A stretch of 64,000 nt of DNA. Origin: Plecoglossus altivelis. Lineage: Eukaryota > Chordata > Actinopteri > Osmeriformes > Plecoglossidae. Within the stretch, counting starts at the first letter, position 1; each line of letters starts with the position of its first letter. The notes beneath the pieces were generated by a model. That model had not been told where the DNA came from. It worked only from the letters and a program-made list of their open reading frames with translations, and ran no database searches. The DNA lies in assembly GCA_036571765.1 (NCBI GenBank), contig BROE01000005.1, forward strand, positions 7,982,324 to 8,046,323. Direction: 5' to 3'. Below are positions 36,201 through 47,077 of this stretch, piece after piece. The position numbers and the translations under genes were made by a program.

Positions 36201-39200
36201 AAGTAAATACCATAAAATATAACAGCTTATTATGATAAAGGACACCTAACAAGAATGCCAAGAACATCGTAGCAGGAGGGCATTTTGAAGGGCATTGTAC
36301 TTGAGGCAATTTAAAAGAAAGGGTCAACACTTCAACTAAATGATCTCATAACTTTAATTCAATACACTACTTTTCTACTTTCTAATGAACACTTCCTCAC
36401 AGCACAAACTTAAGCAGTGCAACTGAGTAGTCTAGATACTCCAACTCATGAGGACAACTGTTTGCAAAGTGTATGTGGCTACTTAGGCTGTGTATTGAAC
36501 TAATGCACCCGTGCACTCTTTCCACTTCTGCAGATAACTCTGTTGCAGAGCATCAATAGCATATAATTATAACTGATTTGTTTGTCCAGGTCTATGACTA
36601 TCTTAGGCACTTTGGCAACAATCACCCTTGTTTCACCATTGATCCTTGCTTGACACGTACTGCAAAGTATACACACACATACACCATCTTACCAGAGCTG
36701 GTGGAAGCAGGGGACTTGCTCCGGCGAGACGCCCCACCCCTGGGGGAGCAGCGGCCATGCAGCGAGGAGAGGCGGCCATATGAGGTGGACTTGACCACCC
36801 TGCACTCTGGACAGACAAGCAGTCAGTAGGCTGGGGAACACAAATACTAACCAGCTGTACAACCTAGGAGCCTGTATATGTGATAGTACAGTATGATAAG
36901 GAGACTTATCACTAGAAGAGGCAGACTCGTGAAGCCTCACAGTTCAATTTATACTCTACATGTAAGGGACCATTTAACTCTAAGTCACAGTGCTGAGATG
37001 GTTTGGGAAGTGCAACCTAAGGTTGTCACAGAGGCAATATCATCTTGAATACATTACCCTAGAATATGATATAGGACAGAATAGGAATAGGACAGAGGTA
37101 GAGAACATTGAGCAGGGCAGGTTTCTCTGAGGGCCCATCAGGGGGAGTCATATTGACACAGAAGGTACCAACACACTCTCTGAAAAAACCCTCTGAGCTA
37201 CACTTGACTTAGATCTCTATTTTCCGTTTTCAGCATCGGACAGTGGTTTGCCATTATTATCCAACATTTGTGACACAGTTTGAATTTTCACTAATATCAC
37301 CACATTGAACACTGTCTCACCACTTTCATCCAATAGGAAGTCATCTTGGTAGCGGAACTTCTCTGGTCCACAGGCAATGAAGATATCGTCTTCTCCAAAG
37401 AAATCCTGGAGGCATGTCACCTATAAAATGATGGTAAACATCACAAACTAGTGAAACAGAAAAGAGCCGAGGTACAGAAGAAGAAGGGTATGAACCAGAT
37501 TTAACAGGAAAACACTTGACAGAAGTTAACTGAAGGTTATTTGCAATATATAAAACCTTTTGAATGAGAAGTCATATACATGCCTATCATGTACATGATT
37601 ATATGCTATACATTTCAAAGGGTAAACACACATCCCCCATATGACATCACAGAAGTAACCCTTTCCTCTAAAACATCTCCGGAAAAGCCAAAAATGTCTG
37701 TTATCCCCTTGGACTGGGCAAGGCTCAGGAGCATCTCTAATATTCTATCATTTTATCGCTGAGGGGAGGGAAAGAGAACTGTGCTCCATGGAAGAGGCAT
37801 GTTGAATAAATGAAGATGTTGATGCAGCCCTGACCTTCTCTCAAAAACGCTTAATTGCTAAGCGTAACAACAGTGTGCCTGGAGAGCTTACTAAGAGCTC
37901 CTGCTGTCTCATTTCCTGTCTGTACATAAAGAGCTCTGAGCCAGAAGAAGAAAGAACAGTTAGTAGGCATAAACAGACTGGAACTGGTCCTCTAATTGAA
38001 TCTCGAATCTTCATTGTGAGGACAGCAGTATTGTCAAGCATATCAACATGGGTTAGCTACATCAGTTGGTGGACAGAACAGCGTGAATGACTACATTCAG
38101 AGCTGTGTCAGGGGGGCTCTTTCATAATTTATGAGGTATTTTGTTTCTTGAAAGAAGTCACACATTAGATGTTGCTGGGCGGTTATGAATAATGTATTTT
38201 CCTTTTAAGGACACTACATTTATAAAACTGTTGGTGCAGGGAATGTGTACGAATCCAGACGATGTCTGCATGGAAAAAGGTCTAAAGGGTTCAGTAACCA
38301 CATTGCAGAGGCCACACCACACTAACCCTAATCTTACCCTAAACTTGCTCACTGCTAGTGATCAATTACAGTAGTTGAAAGCATGATGTAAGGACTTCAT
38401 ACCCCTGAATGGATAAAGTTATACTGTTTGAAACAGGTAGAATGATGCGTCGCATTGACTAGGCAAGTGGATATTCAGAATGTGATGCATGCATATCTTA
38501 CATGGAAATTAATTTGTATCTGATGCCACAAAATGAGAAATTGGTGCCAGCAGTAAGTGGCTTTAGACATAAATGTCTTTCCAAGTCAGCACTGTCATAT
38601 GGAACAGATCCTTATATCCCAGAGTTTTTTCTAGGTTAAAGTACTCAACACGTGTCTGTCAATGTTCTGTGAAATCAAGCTCTTTAAAGACATGCTAACA
38701 CAGCATGGCCAGCTATTCTTTGGAAGACTGAAAATCAGATACATGAGCATCACTAGTTTGGTCTTACTAGAGCAGTACCGGTATTTTACTGTTTAAGAAA
38801 TACTAGTATGGGACTGCTACAGCATTGAGTTGAGTGTCTTGCACCATTTTGGAATCATGTGGTAACAGTATGACAGTGTAAGCTTCACACTCTCCCCAAC
38901 TATACAGTTGTGACTGTTATTACTGCATCGCTCTGCTGCAGAGGCGGTTCCTTAGTAACCAGCAGGGGCAGCCCCATCACCATAGAAACAAAAAGTAAAG
39001 GTACAGTAGGCCTACAGTCTTTCTTTGGTAAAGCCACCAAGCAAGAAAAACAACACCTTAACTAGACACGACAATGTTCTTACATCCCAACACAACTTTT
39101 GCTCTTTCTGGAAAAGAACAGCACATACATAAAAGCAGATATCAAGTTGCTCGAAGATGATAAGAATCCCATCCATTCTATTCTGAATATCTTTACAGGG

Positions 39201-40682
39201 TTGTTGTGGTAAACACAAGCACGTGCTTTAAACAAAGATTAACACTTTTCTAACATACAGTATGAGATAGAGTAATTAAGGCAAGTTTTAAAAGTCATCG
39301 TAACCTTTTGGAAAGATGCATGTCATGTCCACCCTGTTCTTGTAGATACTAGCTAGACTAACTGGATGTTCTCACATGTTGTAGTAGGCTGTAGTTTGTA
39401 GCCTGTCAGACTATTTATCACTGGGAACACACTTAACAGTCTCTCTAAGATGGTGGAATACAAGATAGGAGGTACACAGTCAGGATTTTATCAGCTAAAT
39501 GAACTATAAAAAGAGGCTAAATTAATAAGCAACAGCTCAGAATACAAACCAATTGGCTTAATGACTGGTGACCATCTCAAGAAACGAATTGTATACTTGC
39601 AGGTTCAAATCTGTATCTAGACAAAACATCATCATATTTCAAGAAAGTTGATATCAAGAATGAATACAGGTTCTTGTGAATGTTGATACTAAGGTAAAAT
39701 GTGTACAGTATACTCTAGCATTGTAATGGGACAGGTGTGGAACTATGTTTTCTTAGTGTTGGAGTTGAAGCCGTCATGGGGCATAGTTGGTGTACATTTA
39801 TAATATTTACCTGCTATTTCATCAAAAGTGTTTCACCTACCAGTTTCCCATCAACAGTGTACAACCTCTTCACAACCCCAGAGTCCAGCTTGATTGCCTC
39901 TGTGATGTCAGTCAAGACCTGGTCAAAGGAGTGTGCTGTCTTCTTGTTGAGTAAAATACGTACAGCCTTACGAGGTTTCACACCACTGCGGACAATGGTC
40001 ACTAGTTTGGGTCGGATAAAGTCTTTACTCTCCCTGGCTTCTAATGCTCCAGCTTTGGCACTACCCAAAAAGGTGGGCGCACAGACTGCCACAACTGTTT
40101 TAGCCCCGACAGACCAGTTGGGGTTCACATTTTTTGTGTAATCCAGCATCTTGTATGGCTCAATGGACCCACATACATAGCTTTCTCCTGCAATAGCAAA
40201 GAAAAAACATTTTGAAATGTTGAGACTGTTTATTTATTGTGCAAACAGACTACTGAACAATAAGTCATCCACACTTACAAATTAGATATACAATATGGGC
40301 CACATGGAATAGGTTACTCACCTTCTACAAGTTCAATCATACTGGTGATCTTCTTTGTCCCGTCTATCGAGTAAATGGTACGGACCCCCTGGGGCAAATT
40401 GACATTGTCGGATAGTGACCGGGTGAGGTCCGCCAACAGGGCGTCTATGGACCTGAATCTGTCCTGAGAAATTGCGTACACAATCCCTTTGAAGTAGCGG
40501 TCTCCGTTGCGGTAGAAACGAACCTTCTTTGCCTTTTTTTCTACACTCAGTGCTTGAAGTGTTCTTGTTCGGTAAAGGCTACAGTGCGCGCTGTGCGTGG
40601 GACTAGGAAGCCCGTTCGCCTTGGAGCCCCCACGGTTATACCGTAGTGCTTTGTCGCGTTCATCAAAGTGTTCCAGCTCCAT
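32988..40682 (-). CDS. DCLK1: Doublecortin-like kinase 1 (15 coding exons, 775 aa)
   Basis: Microtubule-binding Ser/Thr kinase of neurons and tuft-like cells. Exons in transcript order: 40682-40322, 40187-39841, 37420-37321, 36806-36693, 36139-36045, 35957-35870, 35787-35618, 35183-35064, 34845-34699, 34559-34426, 34320-34243, 33956-33863, 33762-33682, 33522-33409 and 33272-32988. All are GT-AG with matching phases, totalling 2328 nt with stop. The protein starts MELEHFDERDK and has GLPSPTHSAHC, CGSIEPYK and LLDESECRVVKSTSY, which match DCLK1 and not DCLK2 or DCX. Human DCLK1 starts six residues earlier (MSFGRD); I see no such codons here. The C-terminus matches the isoform ending SPNSPF. Paralogue (a or b) not determined. 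Confidence 0.96.
33682..35787 (-). other. DCLK1: DCLK1 CaMK-like protein kinase domain
   Basis: Kinase residues about 383-641, across exons 35787-35618 to 33762-33682. Visible motifs: glycine loop IGDGHFAVV, the VAIK-type lysine in FALKII, the helix-C glutamate in MIQNEVSILRR, the catalytic loop HRDIKPEN (34845-34699), DFGLAT and VAPEMIAEKG (34559-34426), and DIWAAGVITYILLCGFPPF (34320-34243). All catalytic residues are present, so an active kinase is expected. The segment after GFPPF is one residue shorter than in human DCLK1. Confidence 0.92.
35290..35545 (-). mobile_element. Degenerate AT-rich dispersed repeat, copy 2
   Basis: Within a DCLK1 intron. Its reverse complement contains AGAAGTACAGATACT, GTACAAAGTACAGATATTTG and then GTGAAGTAC followed by ACCAGAAAAATCTA. 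It shares these last words with 27470-27780, in opposite orientation. Probable non-autonomous transposon relic. Confidence 0.5.
37421..39840 (-). other. 2.4-kb DCLK1 intron, non-coding
   Basis: AT-rich. No exon, repeat array or RNA gene recognised. The short-isoform first exon of mammalian DCLK1 (protein start MLELIE) was looked for by eye between 36140 and 39840 and not found. Confidence 0.5.
39841..40682 (-). other. DCLK1: DCLK1 N-terminal doublecortin domains
   Basis: The first coding exon (40682-40322, residues 1-120) carries DCX1, with VRFYRNGDRYFKGIVYAIS and LPQGVRTIYSIDG. The second exon (40187-39841) with the third (37420-37321) carries DCX2, with RPKLVTIVRSGVKPRKAVRILL, which continues into DDIFIACGPEKF. 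Both domains look complete, so tubulin binding is expected. The linker between them is diverged from the mammalian sequence. Confidence 0.9.
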
Positions 40683-41016
40683 TGCTGTGTAAAAATTGCA
40701 TTCATTATTACCATATGTCATTATGAATGTAGTCATTATGAATGACCATACAGTAAAGCCTACATGAAATATGTAACCATAGACCCCACATTTGATCGCT
40801 CATCAGGACCTACATTTAACCAGTGCCAAACAGTCTGTACCCTACGATAGCTAACAAAAGCCAGCTGTTTATCCATGCTGACAGACTGATTTTCAGACAT
40901 GAAATTCTTTAAATCACAATAGTCAACGTTAAAATGTGTGCAATATGTGTGCCATTCATAGACAGCATGGCCTACAGAATTTCTAGCGTATTTTGGTGCA
41001 CATGCATTTTCCTTAC

Positions 41017-41100
41017 CATTAAGAACGTCAGATGCAATTAGCTCCGCCAATTAGATGTTCAGTCGGATTTTGAATTAAATAAATTGCAGATCTGTGTACA
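41017..41100 (-). other. DCLK1: Candidate DCLK1 5' non-coding exon and promoter side
   Basis: A strong donor (G|GTAAGG) on the minus strand ends a possible exon at 41017. It would join the acceptor TTTTTACACAG just before the start codon (40682). The 5' end of this exon is unknown. Inferred only from the splice signals and from the non-coding first exon usual for DCLK genes. Confidence 0.4.
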
Positions 41101-41962
41101 AGTAATAAAAACATGCGGTATCTATTTTGCCGTTTTCATGCCCCTGTGTGCAAGATAGGGAGAGGGCAGGGCTGCAGTTGGTTTCTCCCCCTTTGCAGTT
41201 ATTTACAATGGTCCGTCCCTAGGACAGGACACGTTGATACCTCATCATTTCCACAACCATACGTTTCAAGAGCAGCTAACGTACCGCGTTTTTCCCCCAT
41301 TGCAAACAGTTATAAGCATGATAGCACCAAGATGACCATCAAAGCATTAGAATTGTACAGAGCCGATTTATTGCACAGACAGAATCGAAGATGGAGATAA
41401 ACATTTATTCCCTTTTGTGCTTCTTCATGTCAGATATAAAGCAGCTCCCAAGATTACCATGTACTTAATCAAATGGAGGAAGACATGTCATGGCTATCAT
41501 AAGAGATCATTAGTCTACCCAAAATCAATAATGCATACACATTTTTCTTTGTGCACCACAAAGAGCCCAGTAAATATCTAGAATATAAAAAGGAAAAAAG
41601 ACAAGTACAACTGACAAGAACACAAGTAAAGCAGCATGCCATTGAGAGCATTTGTATTTAGACAAATGTGTCCATCATTTCTTGTTTCCTGGAATAAGAA
41701 GATCAAACTCTTCATTTCATCATGCCCTTGACTCATGAAATGAAACAGCTATTCAAGAAGAGATCTATATTGTCCAGTACACAACAGAATCACTTAAAGT
41801 CAACAAGTCTGTGACAATTAATGGAACTGCCTTTGTTCCGTATTCCTCAAGGCATGACATTGAAGTACAGAATATTCAGCTGGAGCTTCCTTACTTGCTA
41901 CGATTGCAAGGAGTGTGAACATGGACACTTGGTAGCAGAACTCACCTGACACCTGAGGAATT
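41101..41962. other. SOHLH2 3' UTR and DCLK1 upstream region
   Basis: A minus-strand AATAAA (TTTATT on plus) lies at 41404-41409. It would end SOHLH2 transcripts with a 3'UTR of about 560 nt, only about 390 bp from the candidate DCLK1 first exon. No coding signal. Confidence 0.5.
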
Positions 41963-44000
41963 CTAAGGAGAAAAACTTATGTTGGGGGCAACATCAGCTT
42001 TGACTGGAGTGTCTGTGAAATCCAACCTTGTTGGATCAAACCAAATGGATGCAGCAAAAGACTGTGGACTGTATGCCATTGGGGGGCTGCTCATGGTACT
42101 CATAGCCAAGCATGAGCTTGATAGAGAAGGAGGGGAATCACAGTAGTCATCGCTCACAGGGGGGTCTGGCCATGGGGAGGCTGCTGAGTTTAAGATTGAT
42201 TCTGTTCCATCCACAAAAAGTGGTGGAGGGACAGGATGCTGGTTGAGTCCATCTGCTTGTGGACATGTTTCATTCGTGCCAAGCGATGATGCTTGAAGGG
42301 TAGTGTTCTCAGATAGCAAATCGGGGGACATCCAATTCACAAACCATGATTGATCAGGGGTGATTGGAACATGGTTAAAGGTAGAGTGGAGCATGCCTGG
42401 GACACAACTAGACATAACCACTGCAGGACCGTGTTTCATTTCTGGTTTGAGCGTCTGACTTTCCATTATTGATGTAACCAGTCCAGCTGTGGGGTGTAAA
42501 AACTCTGAAGGGGACATCTTGTAATGACTTTCCATTGACTTAAATGATGAGGCTGTACATAGATTTTGGCATACTGGTAGCATTTGTCCATGTGGAACAG
42601 TTGACTCATCCAACAGCACTGGGCTGGCAGAAATTCCAGTTGGAGATATAAACTGAGTAGTCTCCATATTCCTCATCAGAGGGTGAACAACTGTGATACT
42701 TGACTGACAAACTTCAAAGTTCCTTGGCTGAATGTGTCTGTACGTGTATGGCTCTACTGCATGAGCAGCAACAAGATCTGAAAAAGTTACCACATGATGT
42801 AAATTACAATAATGATAATAATAATAATAATAGCAACAACAATAATTTAATAGTAGAGATCAGAATGTTTATGTTATAAAACAATTTATCCTGTACCGTC
42901 AGAGTGCTTCTTGTAAACAGGCTTTGCTCTGTTCGGGCTTAAGGTTAAGGAGAGCCTCCTCCTGAGCCTGCAAGTTTTGCTGTGGATGACAAACCCGCAT
43001 CACATCATTTACTCCCAATCTCTCATTTAATATGCGAGGAAAAAAATGTCTGTCTTGTTTACCGTGTTTTAGGTGCTTTTTTATTCCATCTACCTTTCCT
43101 ATTCTCTTCTATGGATTTATCCACCTGGACACAAAAAGAGGGTGTTACGGTTTAGTATAACTGGAGCTCCAAGACAACATATCAGTTGCATTATCTGTCA
43201 GACCATGAGGTTTATAGTGATGATTTTTTAAATGTATTTTCTCCCCGAGTGTGACAGATACCAGGAGTGCATTAAAACATAACACCACAGCCAATCATCC
43301 CAAAATACAATTTTTATAAAAACTAAATCACCTTAGACAACATGTCCTTTGAGAGTGTCTGCTTGAGATAGCTCATGTACTTAGCAGTCAGCTCAAGAGT
43401 TGATGCCGTGTCCAACCGACCATTGACAAAAGGCAAAAGGTCATGCAGGCGCTGGCAGCAAATTCGGATTTGTAACCTAGGGTATCAACAACAAAAATGC
43501 TTTCATTGTAATAAAATGATAACTGTAGAATAGACAGCCAACAATTCAAAAGCAATAGCTCAATTATTTAAGGGCGTGGGTTTCATTACTGCATGGGGCT
43601 GGACCTACATTTTGGAAAAAAACTACTGAAAACCCATTACCCCTGTTCAATTAAGAAACTTATACATGTATATATATGTATAAAATTAAGCAGCCCCACC
43701 CACATTTGAAAATAAACCTACACCCCTGCAATTAATCATGAGAGTTCATAGACACCTTCTTTTCTGTTCCATGCGAGAGCGAATCTCACTCTCACTTTGT
43801 ACTGGTAGTTTAGGGTCAGACACATTAGCCCCATCGACATGCTTCAGAGAGCCCCTGTGAAAGCACAGAAGACGTTGTGATTGTGTTAACATTAATGTTG
43901 AAAGCTCGCTTATAAGTTGATTTCGTGACTCATGAGCATACTGTGTAGATGACCCTGCTTGGGCTTGAAGGTCGGAGTGTTTGGATGCGTTTGGTTCCAT
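41963..44000 (-). CDS. SOHLH2: SOHLH2, germ-cell bHLH transcription factor (5 coding exons, 445 aa)
   Basis: bHLH regulator of spermatogonial and oocyte differentiation; nuclear. Exons: 44000-43756, 43476-43332, 43124-43063, 42967-42897 and 42777-41963, all GT-AG and phase-consistent. The basic segment SRMEQKRR ends exon 1, and the helix-loop-helix follows: IRICCQRLHDLLPFVNGRLD, then TASTLELTAKYMSYLKQTL. The rest is a long, weakly conserved Ser/Pro-rich tail (270 residues in the last exon). Identification rests on the bHLH plus its position between DCLK1 and SPART, as in human; the tail alone would not identify it. Human SOHLH2 (425 aa, from memory) has a much longer region before the bHLH. 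The start at 44000 is the first Met after an acceptor at 44022, so the N-terminus is the least certain part. Confidence 0.8.
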
Positions 44001-44390
44001 CTTTGTATTATGAAAATAAATCTGTAGAAAACAGATTAGTTTAAAAATGTCTTTCATTATGGCACAACTGCCAATCAAGACTCATATTTGAAAGATCTGA
44101 AGCAATTGTATTCCATAAATGACACAACAACAAAAAATACTTCGACTCTAGTCATGTCAACCCTTGACGAAGTGGTGACCGGTAACAGTTGTTTCTGTCG
44201 ATTTGGACTAACAAACACATTGAGTTTCACTGACGGGTTCCAAAATATTAACTATATTTTACAGCACACCTATTTTGGTGTGTCTATGATGTAATTTAAG
44301 TCGTACGCTACCACCGTGCAGTTAATTGAATTGCATTCAATCATTAAGGCAACTCAATTACAAAAAACACGTGAAAGTGTCAGTACTCAC

Positions 44391-44500
44391 CTCCGTCCAA
44401 TATCCTTTTAAGTGGAGTGTGTTCCGCGTGGTAAACCCTTATCTACCAAACCCCAACATGGCAAAATGCCGTCAGTATCTCATCAATCGAAAATATTTAA
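44391..44500 (-). other. SOHLH2: Candidate SOHLH2 5' non-coding exon
   Basis: A minus-strand donor (GGAG|GTGAGT) ends a possible first exon at 44391. It would splice to the acceptor TTTTCTACAG at 44023-44022. The 5' limit is not defined. An E-box CACGTG lies just inside the intron at 44368-44373. Confidence 0.4.
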
Positions 44501-45242
44501 CACCTGTGTCGTGATGCAACGTCCAATGAAATCTAGTAAACTTAGTGTAGGCTATGTATTACCTAATATATATTTTTTAAACACGTCTTCACGTAGGCTA
44601 TACCAACATTACTTCATTATATTTTACTTAATCAAGACGCAGTCCTTATGTCATTGTTCATTGACCAAAAATCGCATTAACACTGGTGGTTTGTAGCGCA
44701 AATAAATGCTAATAAATTAATGCAAACACTGAATATTAATCAAATATAAGCTTGGACAAATACTTCATACATCAATAATGTAAAGTCACTAAATATGTTT
44801 ATTTCTTAATTAATTAAATACACCATTCTAATAATTATTCAGTAAATCTTTGCATAGAATGTTAGAAAAGGTGGTACAATTGGTTAACAAGACATTAATC
44901 TATAATGTCCTACCCTGTTCTAGGGTTAGACCATAACCCTATTTATTTCCAAGCCTAACCATGGCCCTAATTCACAGTGTCCTCTCACAAACATTGCACA
45001 AAATACATTATCCAGCCTTTCAACATACTGTACATGACCAGCTAGAATTATACCCTTCATTATAAAGATTAAAGTGCTCAACAGTTAATACCAAACTCTT
45101 AACAGGATGTATATATATATATATTCAGTAGTCAACATAAAATAAAAAAACTTATAAATAAAATATTTGAATATAAAGTTATTTGTATAAGAATACAAAT
45201 CATTAAGGCAGTAATTAAAGCATTATTGTCAGTCTAACAAGA
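44501..45242. other. SPART 3' UTR / SOHLH2 promoter interval
   Basis: AT-rich. Minus-strand AATAAA signals lie at 44942-44947 and 44798-44803, giving a SPART 3'UTR of roughly 0.3-0.45 kb. A TA dinucleotide run sits at about 45110-45124. In human the gene CCDC169 lies in this interval; nothing resembling it is seen. Confidence 0.5.
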
Positions 45243-47077
45243 CTATTTGTCTCTTTTCTCCACTTGCTTCTCATTGTCTGATCGGTCCTGAAGTTGGTAG
45301 TCTTCCAGGATGGCTTTCGCTGTCTGCTTGCCGGTCTTTTTCACCATCGCTTTGAGACCCAGGTTGTCGATGTTGAAGGCGGTGACGCCCACATTGATAG
45401 CTGAGTTGACGGCGTGGTCAGTGGCCTGTCCGGCTGCCGCCCCATACCTAATTAAAATTCAGCAAGATTTTGTGAGAAAAGGGAGACTAAAGGAAGGGGT
45501 AAGAGAACCAGGGTAGCTTTTGATGTTTGAACAGCAGGGATAAGAAGGAGGAAAGCATGCAAAGGCCACTCCAAAGCTGTCTGATTAAGACATTCCACCA
45601 TCTTGAGTAATTATGTTATGGAATGATTTAAAGAACGCCCACATGTTGCATGCGTGCATGGGTTTAAATAACGAACTTGTTTATAAAGTCTTTAAGTGAA
45701 GATTTTTTTTAATTACAAGCAAAGGTAAGTCTACACCGTGATTTATTATTTTATCGCAGAGCCAGAAATTTTGTGTATTAACATAGGAAAGTCTGAATGA
45801 CCAGACGCTAAATTTACATGCTAGTGATCATGCGTCATTGAAGAGATTAACATTTTAGTTTGGCTTTAAGAAAAAATACATGTCTTCGACTCATTCTCAT
45901 TTTCATTCTCATTAGGCAGGTCTAAGATGTTTTGGAGACCCCTAAATCTGTAAGTGAGAGAGGGAAGAGGCATGTAAGTGCTTGCTTTGTTCTGCTTGTG
46001 AAGTGCTCAAGCATGACAGACAGTCAAACACAGAACAAGCTAGCATCTTCTCGGTGGACGACAGACAATAGTGGCATGTTTAGCGTGACGTGAAGGCAGG
46101 GTATAAGAGAGAGAGACCTACTTGTGCTTCACAGTGGTGACTGTCTCTGAAGCTACACTTGTGGTGATGTTTTTTGCTGCTACTTCCAAGCCAGTCCACA
46201 TGGTGGCAAATCCTGCATGTAAATACAAACAGAATACATCTCAATGACAAAATGTCTTTGGTGGTAGAGCAGCGAACATGTCTGTATGATGTAGGTTCGG
46301 TCAAATGTTCTGATGAATGGTTGTCTGGTACCTTGAACACCACTGGCAGCCACCACCATGGCTCCATCGATGTTGGAGCGCCCCTCTTTATCCTTCTTTA
46401 GAGATTCAGGGATCAGTTTATTTCCATGTTTCTTCACATGTGGGGCCAGCTCTCGGCCAACATGGCCAGCCACCGTGCAGACGCCATCCACTACAACAAC
46501 ACATTAGGACAACTCAGAGTAGAGTGAGGAAGATCAAACTTCAACCATAGGTAAGGTAATAGCTTCCTTACCCAGAAACTGGCTGACTTTGACAGCGCCA
46601 CCAGTGGCTTGCTTAGCAACATGAAGGCCTTTGGTGACAGTGGGGCTGACATGTGCAGGCTTGTCCTCCGGAGTGATGTGTTCCCGGAGTTTGGATGCCC
46701 CTTTGTGAATGGCTTTGCCTGTGAACTCTGCCCCCTTTACCAGGCCCCAGCTCAGCCAGGACGCACCTACAGTACAGACAAAACAGTCAGACAAAACAGG
46801 CAGCCAGACTGATTGCCATTCCTCTGAATCGCATATCTGTGATTGTTTACATTGTCAGTCATTTAGAAGACAGTTTTGTTCGCACTGTTGAACACAGGTC
46901 AGACCATAGAACAGCACAGAGTGGGGTCAGCACCACCAGTGCAGTACCTGTGAGGATGCCATGAGCCACCTTCTCACTCCACTCTGGCAGAGACTTCTCA
47001 TCCTCTGGGGTTTCCTCAGGTGGAACAATGGGCACCTTCTGACTCAAGTTAATGCTGTCTGCTGCTTCATCTGGTTC
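45243..47077 (-). other. SPART: Spartin C-terminal senescence domain exons
   Basis: Five exons (47077-46948 to 45447-45243) encode residues about 348-606. The domain is rich in Gly, Ala and Val and is the part linked to lipid-droplet and membrane association in the family. The last exon ends in a short charged tail (EKRDK, then stop). Confidence 0.85.

Noticed and set aside
39737..40141. 134-codon plus-strand ORF
   Set aside because: Antisense of the second DCLK1 coding exon (DCX2).
43859..43875. Acceptor-like TTTCACAG inside the first SOHLH2 coding exon
   Set aside because: No matching donor upstream is needed: the exon is open and in phase from the ATG at 44000. Kept as one exon, with reduced confidence for the N-terminus.
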